From: Ferribacterium limneticum
GTDB taxonomy: Bacteria > Pseudomonadota > Gammaproteobacteria > Burkholderiales > Rhodocyclaceae
Length of the DNA: 64,000 nucleotides
Direction of reading: 5' to 3'
NCBI RefSeq assembly: GCF_020510585.1
Contig: NZ_CP075190.1
Span: forward strand, 2,168,001-2,232,000
Shown here: one piece after another, positions 19,277 through 28,200 of the stretch
Position numbering within the stretch: position 1 is the stretch's first letter
Layout: every line of letters begins with the position of its first letter
Made by a program: the position numbers and the translations under genes
Notes under the pieces: model-generated
The model's database searches: none
The model's input: the letters and a program-made list of their open reading frames with translations, nothing else
What the model was told of the DNA's origin: nothing

Positions 19277-19489
19277 TCAGTCGAACAAATCCGGTTCCAT
19301 CGGCAACAGATTTTCCCGCTTGACGGTCAGGCGAACGGGAACACCCTGCTTGCCGATTGCCTCGACCACCATGCGCCCGGCCGAGGCCTCGGCCACCACG
19401 AGAACATTGCGCGTCGCCTTGCGGGTGCGGCCGCGGTAGGTCGCCAGCGTTCCGGCGGGAGGCAACCAGGCAGGCTTGGGGCGCGACAT
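19277..19489 (-). CDS. Small conserved-looking protein of unknown function
   Basis: This 70-residue basic protein reads MSRPKPAWLPPAGTLATYRG at its start and VKRENLLPMEPDLFD at its end. I do not recognise a family. The ATG at 19489 has AAAGG 6 nt upstream; a TTG at 19519 is less likely. It is divergent from the 54-residue gene at 19637, and a LexA box lies 61 bp upstream of its start, so it may be part of the SOS response too. No membrane segment or signal peptide is visible. Confidence 0.6.
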   Translation of the reverse strand: MSRPKPAWLPPAGTLATYRGRTRKATRNVLVVAEASAGRMVVEAIGKQGVPVRLTVKRENLLPMEPDLFD

Positions 19490-19550
19490 TGGGGGCCTTT
19501 CATGCTTTGGGGTGGCCAAAGCCTACCGCGGAAAAAAGATTTCTCGAATA

Positions 19551-19566
19551 CTGTACATCCATACAG
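19551..19566. promoter_or_regulatory. LexA (SOS) box 1 upstream of the 54-residue gene
   Basis: CTGTACATCCATACAG is a perfect CTGT-N8-ACAG site. It overlaps a possible -35 element (TGTACA, 19552-19557) that stands 17 bp from TATTCT (19575-19580). Confidence 0.88.
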
Positions 19567-19598
19567 GTTTCGGCTATTCTGCACTCGAACGCGCACCA

Positions 19599-19614
19599 CT
19601 GTTTATCCATACAG
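19599..19614. promoter_or_regulatory. LexA (SOS) box 2 upstream of the 54-residue gene
   Basis: CTGTTTATCCATACAG is a second perfect CTGT-N8-ACAG site, 48 bp from the first and 23 bp before the ATG at 19637. It shares ATCCATACAG with box 1, which suggests a local duplication. Confidence 0.88.
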
Positions 19615-19636
19615 TCACCGACAAGGAGTTGCCATC

Positions 19637-19801
19637 ATGAAACGTCTTCAACAATGGTTCGATCTGATCGCCGGCATTTCCCACGATGAGCATGCTCGCC
19701 TGGAGCGGGCCAAGGCCATCTTCGGCGCCACCGGCCCGGACGTCGAGCGGCTGCAGATGCCGGCGTGCTGGCGACGCAGTTCGCGCGTCGTCATCTACTG
19801 A
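19637..19801 (+). CDS. Candidate SOS-induced small protein (54 residues)
   Basis: The product starts MKRLQQWFDLIAGISHDEHA and ends ACWRRSSRVVIY. AAGGAG lies 8 nt before the ATG, a strong ribosome site. Two perfect LexA boxes lie upstream, one over the likely -35 and one before the start codon, so tight SOS control is expected. I recognise no family. It has one cysteine, two tryptophans and a helical, charged middle, with no clear membrane segment. Small SOS proteins elsewhere often block cell division or act as toxins; that is only an analogy here. A repeat copy follows 15 bp after the stop. Confidence 0.75.
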   Translation: MKRLQQWFDLIAGISHDEHARLERAKAIFGATGPDVERLQMPACWRRSSRVVIY

Positions 19802-19815
19802 CAGCGGAAGCCCCT

Positions 19816-19851
19816 GTTTCAATTTTGGGCAAAATTTCCGGTTGACCGTGA
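19816..19851 (-). repeat. Dispersed repeat copy 6
   Basis: Minus-strand CTCACGGTCAACCGGAAATT, then TTGCCCAAAATTGAAAC. It starts 15 bp after the stop of the 54-residue gene and faces copy 7. Confidence 0.92.
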
Positions 19852-19894
19852 GAACCAGCCGCATGCGCTCCCGGTTGCCTGAAAACCAGAAATC

Positions 19895-19930
19895 CCGCGG
19901 TCAACCCGAAAAATGGCCAAAAATGAAAAC
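19895..19930 (+). repeat. Dispersed repeat copy 7
   Basis: CCGCGGTCAACCCGAAAAAT, then GGCCAAAAATGAAAAC. It lies opposite to copy 6 with 43 bp between them, so the two could pair as a large stem. Its end abuts a terminator. Confidence 0.87.
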
Positions 19931-19951
19931 GGAACTCCGCAGAGTTCCGTT
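19928..19951. terminator. Hairpin terminator after the rhodanese gene
   Basis: AACGGAACTC and GAGTTCCGTT pair perfectly around CGCA. On the minus strand the stem is followed by TTTTCATTTTTGG, fitting termination of the leftward rhodanese gene. Confidence 0.82.
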
Positions 19952-19984
19952 CGGGTAGCGATCAAGTTCTGAGACTCAATGCGC

Positions 19985-20551
19985 TCAGAACTCGTCCTTG
20001 ACGATGGGAAAGCCCAGCGCATCCCAGTCAAGCATGCCGCCCCGGTAATAATAGATCTTGTCGGCCGGGAAACCGTCGCGAACCATCGCGTTGATCGCCG
20101 TCGGGCTTTGCGGGCAGACCGGACCGTTGCAGAAGGCATAGACCTTCTTGGCCTTGCTGCAATCCCACTTGCCGGCCGTCTTGGCGCAACCCAGTTCGTC
20201 CATGCGACCAGAAACCAGCGTGTAGGGAATGTGGTACGAATTCGGGATGGTGCCCTTGATCCGGTCGTCCGGCTCACGCATGTCGACGATCATCGAATCC
20301 TTGTCGTTCATTGCGTGGAGTATTTCGATTTCCGTCACCGGGTGCACGCCGGCCACCGGAATCAGCGGCTGCAGCCAGCCCTTGTTTTTGGCGCACGGTG
20401 TCATCGTGCGGGTGATGACGAACGGTCCGCTCTTGGTCTGGACAACGAACTGCTTGTCCTCACCGATAATGCGCAGCAACTCTTTTTCCTGCGCAGAAGC
20501 GCCCATGGACACGGCAACGATCCCGGCAGCCAGCAAAATTTTCTTGAACAT
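19985..20551 (-). CDS. Exported rhodanese-domain protein
   Basis: This 188-residue protein has a clear signal peptide (MFKKILLAAGIVAVSMGASA) and so is probably periplasmic. The rhodanese domain covers about residues 75-185: DSMIVDMREPDDRIKGTIPN, and the active-site loop VYAFCNGPVCPQSPTAI with a cysteine in the expected place. The N-terminal domain, with a single cysteine in TMTPCAKNKGW, is not assigned. Roles in sulfur or redox handling are possible but not shown by context. It lies between a terminator and a promoter region shared with nothing divergent; purL lies upstream beyond its own terminator. Confidence 0.87.
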   Translation of the reverse strand: MFKKILLAAGIVAVSMGASAQEKELLRIIGEDKQFVVQTKSGPFVITRTMTPCAKNKGWLQPLIPVAGVHPVTEIEILHAMNDKDSMIVDMREPDDRIKGTIPNSYHIPYTLVSGRMDELGCAKTAGKWDCSKAKKVYAFCNGPVCPQSPTAINAMVRDGFPADKIYYYRGGMLDWDALGFPIVKDEF

Positions 20552-20646
20552 ACGACTCCTCCATTGCTATTAGATTTGGATTTGGCAACCACTGATCATA
20601 AGTGATTGCGTATATTGTAATTTAACAATATACGTCTGTAAAAAAG

Positions 20647-20670
20647 AAAGGCGACCCGCAGGCCGCCTTT
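20647..20670. terminator. Hairpin terminator after purL
   Basis: AAAGGCG and CGCCTTT pair around an inner part with one mismatch; an A/T-rich run flanks it. It sits 18 bp beyond the purL stop on the minus strand. Confidence 0.8.
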
Positions 20671-20688
20671 TCTGATTTTCCCTGTCGT

Positions 20689-23600
20689 TTAACCGACCCA
20701 GCGCCGCGCGTTGCGGAACATCCGCATCCACGGCGAATCCTCGCCCCAGTTTTCCGGGTGCCACGACATCTGCACGGTACGGAATACACGTTCCGGGTGC
20801 GGCATCATGATCGTGAAGCGGCCGTCGGCCGTCGTCACCGCCGTCAGGCCGTTCGGCGAACCGTTCGGGTTGTACGGATAGACCTCGGTCGGCTCGCCCT
20901 TGTTGTCGACGTAGCGCACGGCCGACAAGACCTTGGCCTTGTCGTCGGCGTTATCGAAAACCGCCCTGCCCTCGCCGTGCGAAACGACGATGGGCACTTG
21001 CGAGCCTTCCATGCCGGCGAAGAAAATCGACGGCGATTCGAGGATTTCGGTCATCACGAAGCGGGCTTCGAACTGCTCGACCTTGTTGCGACGGAAAGCC
21101 GGCCAGTTTTCGGCGCCCGGGATGATGGATTTGAGGGCGCTCATCATCTGGCAGCCGTTGCAGACGCCGAGGGCAAAGGTGTCGGGGCGCTGGAAGAAGG
21201 CGGCGAATTCGTCGCGGCAACCGTCGTGCATGAGAATGGTCCGCGCCCAGCCGAGGCCGGCGCCGAGCACATCGCCATACGAGAAGCCACCGCAGGCGAC
21301 CAGCCCCTTGAAGTCCTTGAGGCTGACGCGACCGGCCAGAATGTCGCTCATATGCACGTCGACCGAAGCGAAGCCGGCCTTGTCGAATGCGGCGGCCATT
21401 TCGTAATGGCTGTTGACGCCCTGCTCGCGCAGGATGGCGACGCGCGGCCGGCCGCTGATGTCCTGATAGACCTGGGTGAAATCGTCCTGCGGATCGAAGC
21501 TCAGCTTCGGCGTCAGGCCGGGATCGGCGACGTCGAGGATGCGGTCAAATTCCTGTTGCGCGCAGCTCGGATTGTCGCGCATGGCCTGCATCTGATAGCT
21601 GGTTTCCGACCAGGCACGTTGCAGGTCGACGCGTTTTTCGCGCAGCACGCGCTTGGCGTTGCGGGTGACGCGGATTTCGTCCCATTCGTTCATCGTGCCG
21701 ACGAAATGGTACGGCACGCGCAGGGCACGCAGAATCGGCGTGACCTTTTCGCGGTCAGCACGGCGGATCTGGATCAAGGCGCCGAGTTCTTCGTTGAACA
21801 GGGCGCGCACGATGTTCTCGAAATCGCGGCCGGCCAGCAGGTTGGGCAGCTTCTCCGAACCATCGACATCGCCGGCACCCGCGTCGTAGCAGATGCCGTC
21901 GAGATCGAGCGAGACGCCACGGCGCGTGGCGAAGGCCATTTCGCAAGCAGCGACGAACAGACCGCCGTCGGAACGGTCGTGGTAGGCGAGCAGCAGGCCG
22001 TCGCGATTGAGTTTCTGCACGGCATCGAACAATCCCTTGAGTTTGGCAGGATCGTCGACATCCGGCGCATCGCTGCCGGTGGCGTTGTAAACCTGGGCCA
22101 GACAGGAGCCGCCGAGGCGGTTCTTGCCGAGGTCGAGCAGCAGCAGCTCCGTTTCGCCCTGATCGAAGGCCAGTTGCGGCGTCTTGGTCTTGCGCACGTC
22201 GTTCACAGAGGCGAAGGAAGTGACGACCAGCGACAGCGGCGATACGACCTGCTTCTTGACGCCGCCATCTTCCCAGGCGGTACGCATCGACAGCGAATCC
22301 TTGCCGACCGGGATCGATACGCCAATCGCCTTGCACAGGTCGGAGACGGCTTCGACGGTGTCGAACAGGCGGGCATCTTCACCAGCGACGCCGCAGGGCG
22401 CCATCCAGTTGGCCGACAACTTGACCTTGCCGAGTTCGCCGACATCGGCCGCAGCCAGGTTGGTCAGTGCCTCGCCGATGGCCATGCGGCCGGAGGCCGG
22501 CGCATCGAACACGGCGAGCGGCGTGCGCTCGCCCATGGCGAAGGCTTCGCCGAGGTAACCCTGGTAGCCCATCGTGGTGACGGCGACGTCGGCGACCGGC
22601 ACCTGCCACGGGCCGACCATCTGGTCGCGGGCGGTCATGCCGCCGACGGAACGGTCGCCGATCGAGATCAGGAAGGTCTTGTCGGCGATGGTCGGCAGAC
22701 GCATCAGGCGATAGGCGGCGTCCTTGAGTTCGATGGCCGTGGCGTCGAAGGAGACGAAGGTTTCCGGCTCATGCTTGACGTCGCGGGTCATGCGCGGCGG
22801 CTTGCCGAGTAGCGCTTCCATTTCCATGTCCACCGGATTGATGCCGAAATGGTCATCGGTCACGGTCAGGTGGCCATCGCCGGTGGCTTCGCCGACGACA
22901 GCGAACGGGCAGCGCTCGCGCTCACACATGGCCTGGAATTCGGCGATGCGGTTCGGCGGAATGGCCAGCACGTAGCGTTCCTGCGATTCGTTGGACCAGA
23001 TTTCGGCTGGCGACATGCCCGGCTCTTCGGTCGGCACCTTGCGCAGATCGAACACGGCGCCGACGCCACCCGAATGGGCCAGTTCCGGCAGGGCGTTGGA
23101 GACACCGCCGGCGCCAACGTCATGCACCGACAGGATCGGGTTGTTCTTGCCCATCTGCCAGCAGCGGTCGATGACTTCCTGCGCGCGGCGCTGGATTTCC
23201 GGGTTGCCGCGCTGGACCGAGGCAAAATCGAGGTCTTCGGCATTGGAACCGGCTGTCATCGAAGAGGCGGCGCCGCCGCCCAGGCCGATCAGCATGCCCG
23301 GGCCACCCAGTTGCACGAACTTGGTGCCGACCGGGAAGGTTTCATCCTTGAATGACTGCTCGGCCTGGATGCTGCCCAGACCGCCGGCGATCATGATCGG
23401 CTTGTGGTAGCCGCGCACGGTACCGGCGACGTCCTGTTCATAGGTTCGGAAATAGCCGGTCAGGTTCGGGCGGCCGAATTCGTTGTTGAAAGCGGCGGCA
23501 CCAATCGGGCCTTCGAGCATGATGTCGAGGGCCGAAGCGATGCGCGACGGGCGGCCGTAGGCTTTTTCCCAAGGCTGAGTTGCGTCGGGAATGTTCAGGT

Positions 23601-24618
23601 TGGAGACCGAGAAACCACAGAGGCCGGCCTTCGGCTTGGAGCCCTTGCCGGTGGCGCCTTCGTCGCGGATTTCGCCGCCGGAACCGGTAGAAGCCCCCGG
23701 GAACGGGGAAATGGCCGTCGGGTGATTGTGCGTCTCGACCTTGGTCAGGATGTGGGTCAGCTCTTCCTTGTAGCTATAGCCGCGGTCGGCATCCGGGTAG
23801 AAACGCTGGATGGTGGCGCCTTCGATGATCGAGGCGTTGTCGGCGTAGGCCATGATCGTGCCTTGCGGGGCGGCGGCATGGGTTTCGCGGATCATGCCGA
23901 ACAGCGTCTTGTCCTTGGCCTGCCCGTCGATGACCCAGGAGGCGTTGAAAATCTTGTGGCGGCAGTGCTCGGAATTGGCCTGGGCGAACATCATGAGTTC
24001 GACGTCGGTCGGGTTGCGGCCGGCCTTGGTGAACACGTCGAGCAGGTAATCGATTTCGTCGTCGGACAGGGCCAGGCCGAGCGAGCCGTTGGCGTCGACC
24101 AGGGCAGCCTTGCCGCCAGCCAGGACATCGACGGTATTGAGCGGCTTCGGCTCGAAATGGCGGAACAGTTCGCCGGCGGCGTCGAAGCCGGGCAGCACTG
24201 AGTCGGTCATGCGGTCGTGCAGCAGGCCGGCGACGGTTTTCTTTTCATCGGCGCTCAGGGCGCGGTTGTTCTTGGTCACGACATGGAAGGCGATGACCCG
24301 CTCGATGCGCTCGATGGCATCCAGATCGCAGTTCCAGGCGATGTCGGTGGCCTTCGACGACCACGGGGAAATGGTGCCGATGCGCGGCGCGACGAGGAAC
24401 AGTTCGCCCGCCTCGCTGCCTGCCGCCTTCTCTTCGAGCAGCGTCGCCAGCTTGCTGCGCTCGTCGGCATTCAGCGCACGCTTTTGCGCCACGACATGCC
24501 AGTAATCGGCCACCACCGACTCGATATCCGACACGGCCGCCACCAGGCGGGCTTGCAGGCGTTGCAGACGGAAGGCGGAAAAGGCGGCGTCGCCCTTGAG
24601 GCAAAGAATGTCGGCCAT
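20689..24618 (-). CDS. purL: Phosphoribosylformylglycinamidine synthase
   Basis: This 1309-residue, single-chain PurL makes FGAM from FGAR, glutamine and ATP in purine synthesis. Order: N-terminal PurS-like part, linker, two AIR-synthase halves (with [17 protein letters not shown] and [16 protein letters not shown]), then a class I glutaminase. That glutaminase has the nucleophile Cys in [11 protein letters not shown] and the His in MMPHPERVF. The start is set at 24618 ([18 protein letters not shown]) because this matches the family N terminus; an upstream ATG at 24654 is possible, and neither has a clear ribosome site. It has its own terminator. No other pur gene is adjacent. Confidence 0.97.
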   Translation of the reverse strand: MADILCLKGDAAFSAFRLQRLQARLVAAVSDIESVVADYWHVVAQKRALNADERSKLATLLEEKAAGSEAGELFLVAPRIGTISPWSSKATDIAWNCDLDAIERIERVIAFHVVTKNNRALSADEKKTVAGLLHDRMTDSVLPGFDAAGELFRHFEPKPLNTVDVLAGGKAALVDANGSLGLALSDDEIDYLLDVFTKAGRNPTDVELMMFAQANSEHCRHKIFNASWVIDGQAKDKTLFGMIRETHAAAPQGTIMAYADNASIIEGATIQRFYPDADRGYSYKEELTHILTKVETHNHPTAISPFPGASTGSGGEIRDEGATGKGSKPKAGLCGFSVSNLNIPDATQPWEKAYGRPSRIASALDIMLEGPIGAAAFNNEFGRPNLTGYFRTYEQDVAGTVRGYHKPIMIAGGLGSIQAEQSFKDETFPVGTKFVQLGGPGMLIGLGGGAASSMTAGSNAEDLDFASVQRGNPEIQRRAQEVIDRCWQMGKNNPILSVHDVGAGGVSNALPELAHSGGVGAVFDLRKVPTEEPGMSPAEIWSNESQERYVLAIPPNRIAEFQAMCERERCPFAVVGEATGDGHLTVTDDHFGINPVDMEMEALLGKPPRMTRDVKHEPETFVSFDATAIELKDAAYRLMRLPTIADKTFLISIGDRSVGGMTARDQMVGPWQVPVADVAVTTMGYQGYLGEAFAMGERTPLAVFDAPASGRMAIGEALTNLAAADVGELGKVKLSANWMAPCGVAGEDARLFDTVEAVSDLCKAIGVSIPVGKDSLSMRTAWEDGGVKKQVVSPLSLVVTSFASVNDVRKTKTPQLAFDQGETELLLLDLGKNRLGGSCLAQVYNATGSDAPDVDDPAKLKGLFDAVQKLNRDGLLLAYHDRSDGGLFVAACEMAFATRRGVSLDLDGICYDAGAGDVDGSEKLPNLLAGRDFENIVRALFNEELGALIQIRRADREKVTPILRALRVPYHFVGTMNEWDEIRVTRNAKRVLREKRVDLQRAWSETSYQMQAMRDNPSCAQQEFDRILDVADPGLTPKLSFDPQDDFTQVYQDISGRPRVAILREQGVNSHYEMAAAFDKAGFASVDVHMSDILAGRVSLKDFKGLVACGGFSYGDVLGAGLGWARTILMHDGCRDEFAAFFQRPDTFALGVCNGCQMMSALKSIIPGAENWPAFRRNKVEQFEARFVMTEILESPSIFFAGMEGSQVPIVVSHGEGRAVFDNADDKAKVLSAVRYVDNKGEPTEVYPYNPNGSPNGLTAVTTADGRFTIMMPHPERVFRTVQMSWHPENWGEDSPWMRMFRNARRWVG

Positions 24619-24713
24619 GGGGAGTGGGGTCTGGTTAGGCGGAGAGGCCGGCATTATACCCGAGGTGGCGGTGGGTGCCGGGTCATGGATGGCAGCAAGC
24701 CGCAGTAGCGGCC

Positions 24714-24750
24714 GACTTCAATTTTGGGCGTTTTTTCCGGTTGACCGTAG
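24714..24750 (-). repeat. Dispersed repeat copy 8 (between kinase gene and purL)
   Basis: Minus-strand CTACGGTCAACCGGAAAAAA, CG, then CCCAAAATTGAAGTC. It starts 14 bp after the stop of the kinase gene transcribed in the same direction. Confidence 0.92.
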
Positions 24751-24764
24751 CAACGGCCGCAGAC

Positions 24765-27269
24765 TTAGCTGCCCCGTTCCAGCCACTTGAGCACGCTCGC
24801 AAAGAGCGTCTCCGGAACTACCGGTTTGGCGATGAAATCGTTCATCCCTGCCGCATAGCAGCGTGCCTTGTCTTCGGCAAAGGCGTTGGCAGTCATCGCC
24901 AGGATCGGCGGATTGCCGCCTGCGGCCAGTTGCCGGATACGTCGCGTGGCTTCCAGGCCGTCCATCCGGGGCATCTGCATGTCCATCAGGATCAGGTCGT
25001 AGCTGTTTTTTTCAGCCAGGGCCAGTGCTTCCTGGCCATTGTTCGCCACATCAACCTGCAAACCGGCGTCGCCGAGCAGCGCGACGGCAATTTCCTGGTT
25101 GATCGGCTCATCCTCGGCGAGCAGTATCCGCCGCCCGGCATAGCTGCGCAGCAACCCGGCCTCTGCCATCTGCGGCAGGGCTGAAGCAGCCCCTTTTGTG
25201 GCAACTCCCTTTCTTAACCTGGCGGTGAACCAGAAAGTACTGCCGACCCCGATCTGGCTGACGACGCCAGCGTCGCCGCCCATCAACTGGGCCAGCTTTC
25301 GGGTAATGGCCAGCCCCAAACCGGTGCCGCCGTAACGGCGCGTTATCGTATCGTCGGCCTGGGCGAAAGAGGCAAACAGGCGTTCCTGAACCTCGAGAGG
25401 AATGCCGGGCCCGGTATCCTGAACCTCGACACGGACGCAGACGCTGGCGTCGTCCTCGCTCTCCTGCTGCACTCGCAGCGTTACCCCGCCAGCCTCGGTG
25501 AATTTGATGGCATTGCTGGCGTAGTTCAATATCGCCTGCTGAAGCCGCGTCGAGTCACCCAGAAGATTCCGCGACAGTATCTGCACATCGCAGCGCAGGA
25601 TCAGGTTTTTCGCTTGGCTCTGCTCCGAGAGCATGGAAGCGACATTGGCAACAAGCGCTCCAAAGTTGACTTCACTTTCCTCCAGGACAAACTGGCCGGC
25701 TTCTATCTTCGACAAATCGAGAATGGCATTGATAATTTCGAGCAGATGTCGCCCGGCCACGTCAATTTTCTCGAGCTTTTCAGCCTGCTTGGGCTCCACC
25801 CCCGAGCGTTTGAGGAGATGCACCATACCGGTAATCGCGTTGAGCGGCGTCCGTATCTCGTGCGACATGTTGGCGATGAATGAACTCTTCGCGACATTGG
25901 CCGCTTCCGCTGCCTCCTTGGCGACCGACAGGGCCGCAGTGCGCTGGGCGACCAGGTCTTCAAGATGCAAACGATAGGCGACCAGTTCGGCTTCCGCCGC
26001 CTTGCGCTGCGAAATATCGCGCGTGACTGCCAACAGCAGGGTCTGGCCATTGTCGGTCATTGGCACGGCATGGGTCTCCAGCCAGCGCCGGCCGCCCTTC
26101 AGGCCACACACCTCGAATTCCATTTGCACCGCAGCCCCGGCCAGGACCTTGCGGTGCATGTCCACGAAGGCATCGCGGTATTCCGGAGCAACCAGCTCGA
26201 GCATCGGCCGATTGGCCACCTGCGCCAATGAGTCGGCCTCGATCATCGCCAGTCCGGCCGGATTCATCTGGAGCAACCGCCCCTTTGCATCGACCATCTT
26301 GATGCACTCCGGCTCGTTGTCGATGATGGTGCGTAGCCGGGCCTCGCTTGCCGCGACATCGATCAGCCCCTGTCGGCGCTCGGCATCGATGCGCGCCAGT
26401 TCGATCCGGGTTTCGGAGAGCCAGCCGAGCACACTGTTTTCCATCCCCGCGGCAACCGGAACGGGGGTCGAAAAATCACCCTGTCCGAGACGGGCGATGC
26501 GCGCATGCACCTCATCCAGCGACCCGCCAAGGCTTGTCCGCAAGGCCCGGTAGGTACGCCTCACGGTCAACAGCAGGAGCAGCCCTAACAAGATGAAAAC
26601 CCCTCGCATCAGCAAGGCAAAATCTTCGGCATCGCGCACCATCTTTTGTGTGCGCTCCGTCAACAGGTCATGCAGTTCGCTCATCGGCCGCATGATGTCG
26701 GCCTTGGCCTGATGATAGGCGGCATCGTTCAACATCTGGCTGGCCTGCAAGCGAACGGTGTCACTTATTTCCAATGCCGATTCGACCAGTGCCATGGCTG
26801 CGAATTCGGTACGGGTCAGGGCATCCGAATTGGCCTTGGCCTGCGCCAGCCGAGCAAACTCCTGATCGGAAAAACCGGCCTGCCGCATCAGATCCAGCAG
26901 GGAAATGTTTTGCCCGCTCGATGGACGTGGGCGCTGGTCATCCGCTCCCACCATGTCCCAGTAAATATTCTGGTAATCCACCGGGCGGGGCTTGCGGCCA
27001 TCGCGGATGTCGAGGATTTCCTGGTAATGCTGCTTGAACAGCGGATCGCCGGTGATCACATAGCTGCGCACCATGCGCGTCAGGTCATCGGACGACTGGC
27101 GCAACTCCTGCGCCAGCCAGAAAGACTGAATACGCTGTTCGTTGGCCTCGTCGATCCGCTTTTCCGAACGCACATAAAACAAAAAGACGAGGGCAAAAAT
27201 AACGAACACAATCGCCATCAGCCACAGGCTGCGGGAAAATCGGGAAGGACTGGAAATGGCGGAAATCAT
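24765..27269 (-). CDS. Hybrid sensor histidine kinase with PAS domain
   Basis: This 834-residue membrane kinase has transmembrane helices at about residues 16-35 ([19 protein letters not shown]) and 218-236 ([14 protein letters not shown]), enclosing a periplasmic helical sensor. Then come a HAMP-like stretch, a PAS domain (about 300-420, [19 protein letters not shown]), and HisKA ([19 protein letters not shown]). HATPase_c ([20 protein letters not shown]) and a C-terminal receiver ([19 protein letters not shown]) complete it. It is divergent from the DUF3348 operon. Whether it controls that operon cannot be told. No response regulator gene is adjacent. Confidence 0.93.
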   Translation of the reverse strand: MISAISSPSRFSRSLWLMAIVFVIFALVFLFYVRSEKRIDEANEQRIQSFWLAQELRQSSDDLTRMVRSYVITGDPLFKQHYQEILDIRDGRKPRPVDYQNIYWDMVGADDQRPRPSSGQNISLLDLMRQAGFSDQEFARLAQAKANSDALTRTEFAAMALVESALEISDTVRLQASQMLNDAAYHQAKADIMRPMSELHDLLTERTQKMVRDAEDFALLMRGVFILLGLLLLLTVRRTYRALRTSLGGSLDEVHARIARLGQGDFSTPVPVAAGMENSVLGWLSETRIELARIDAERRQGLIDVAASEARLRTIIDNEPECIKMVDAKGRLLQMNPAGLAMIEADSLAQVANRPMLELVAPEYRDAFVDMHRKVLAGAAVQMEFEVCGLKGGRRWLETHAVPMTDNGQTLLLAVTRDISQRKAAEAELVAYRLHLEDLVAQRTAALSVAKEAAEAANVAKSSFIANMSHEIRTPLNAITGMVHLLKRSGVEPKQAEKLEKIDVAGRHLLEIINAILDLSKIEAGQFVLEESEVNFGALVANVASMLSEQSQAKNLILRCDVQILSRNLLGDSTRLQQAILNYASNAIKFTEAGGVTLRVQQESEDDASVCVRVEVQDTGPGIPLEVQERLFASFAQADDTITRRYGGTGLGLAITRKLAQLMGGDAGVVSQIGVGSTFWFTARLRKGVATKGAASALPQMAEAGLLRSYAGRRILLAEDEPINQEIAVALLGDAGLQVDVANNGQEALALAEKNSYDLILMDMQMPRMDGLEATRRIRQLAAGGNPPILAMTANAFAEDKARCYAAGMNDFIAKPVVPETLFASVLKWLERGS

Positions 27270-27435
27270 GTTTTTAGCGTTCTGTGCTCATCATACCTCC
27301 TCGCAACGGCAGGGCTGAGGTCAGATGCTCCGGATTGGAGACGCCCGGCCTGAGCATCAAAACGCAGACCGCTGACCGCGTCGCAAAGTTGTAGTAGCCT
27401 TGCGAGCCCTTTCGACGTCGAACCAGGTCATGATC

Positions 27436-28200
27436 ATGACGCGTGAATTGCAACGCGCCACCTTCAATCGCTCTGCCCTCGTCCGCGTCCTGTCCGACAC
27501 CCTCCCGGAAGTCCCTGATCCGAAATACGATTTCGGTGAACGGCTCGGGCAGTGGCTGGACTTTTCGGATGCGCTGACGCTGTTTTCGGTCCTCAATACC
27601 GAGGCCGGCAGCGGCACGCCCATCGCTTCGGCAAACAGCGACCTGCCGGGCCAACTGGCCCGCATCCGCCGCAACCTCAGCGATTCGATCCACAACGATG
27701 GCGTTTTCAGTGCCGAGCCGGCGCGCATCCCTTTCCCAACGCCATTGCCCAACGCCACGCCGGAAAGCGCCGCCGATTTCTCGCCCTACCACCGCTACTA
27801 TCTCGCTCACCAGCGCGACATGAATTCCGCCATCACCGCCTTGCGCGCCAATGCCCGCAAGGCGCTGGCCGGCAAGTCAGCGGCGGGCCGGCAACTGGCC
27901 GACCTCGACGCCGCCTTCGAAAAATTTCTGTTCACCCGCGAACGCAACCTGCTGTCGAACACCCCGATCATGCTCGGCAAGCGCTTCGACCAGCGCTACG
28001 CCGAACACCGCGCCGTCCTTGCAGACAACACCGCCGACGATCCGACCACCTGGACGCAGCCGGGCAGCTGGCTCGAAGCCTTCTGTCACGACGCCCAGAC
28101 GGTATTGCTCGCCGAGCTGGAACTGCGCCTCAAGCCGGTTGCCGGCCTGATCGCCGCCCTCGACAGCTCGGCCGAAATCAAGGAAACAAAGCCACAATGA
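27436..28200 (+). CDS. DUF3348 family protein
   Basis: This 254-residue protein starts MTRELQRATFNRSALVRVLS and contains the DUF3348-like block FSPYHRYYLAHQRDMNSAI, followed by LRANARKALAGKS and LLSNTPIMLGKRFDQRY. It is mainly helical, with no membrane segment, so it is probably cytoplasmic. ATG 27436 is chosen because AGG lies 8 nt upstream; ATG 27430 is close by. It is the first gene of an operon, and its stop overlaps the start of the DUF802 gene (ATGA). DUF3348 is known to co-occur with DUF802; its function is not known. It may regulate or dock on the membrane complex encoded next. Confidence 0.82.
   Translation: MTRELQRATFNRSALVRVLSDTLPEVPDPKYDFGERLGQWLDFSDALTLFSVLNTEAGSGTPIASANSDLPGQLARIRRNLSDSIHNDGVFSAEPARIPFPTPLPNATPESAADFSPYHRYYLAHQRDMNSAITALRANARKALAGKSAAGRQLADLDAAFEKFLFTRERNLLSNTPIMLGKRFDQRYAEHRAVLADNTADDPTTWTQPGSWLEAFCHDAQTVLLAELELRLKPVAGLIAALDSSAEIKETKPQ

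Noticed and set aside
26561..26580. CTCACGGTCAACAGCAGGAG as another repeat copy
   Set aside because: It matches only 9-10 bases of the core, lacks CCGG and the A-rich tail, and is part of normal kinase coding sequence.
27552..28196. Upstream extension of the DUF802 gene
   Set aside because: It lies entirely in another frame of the DUF3348 gene; the supported start is the ATGA overlap at 28197.
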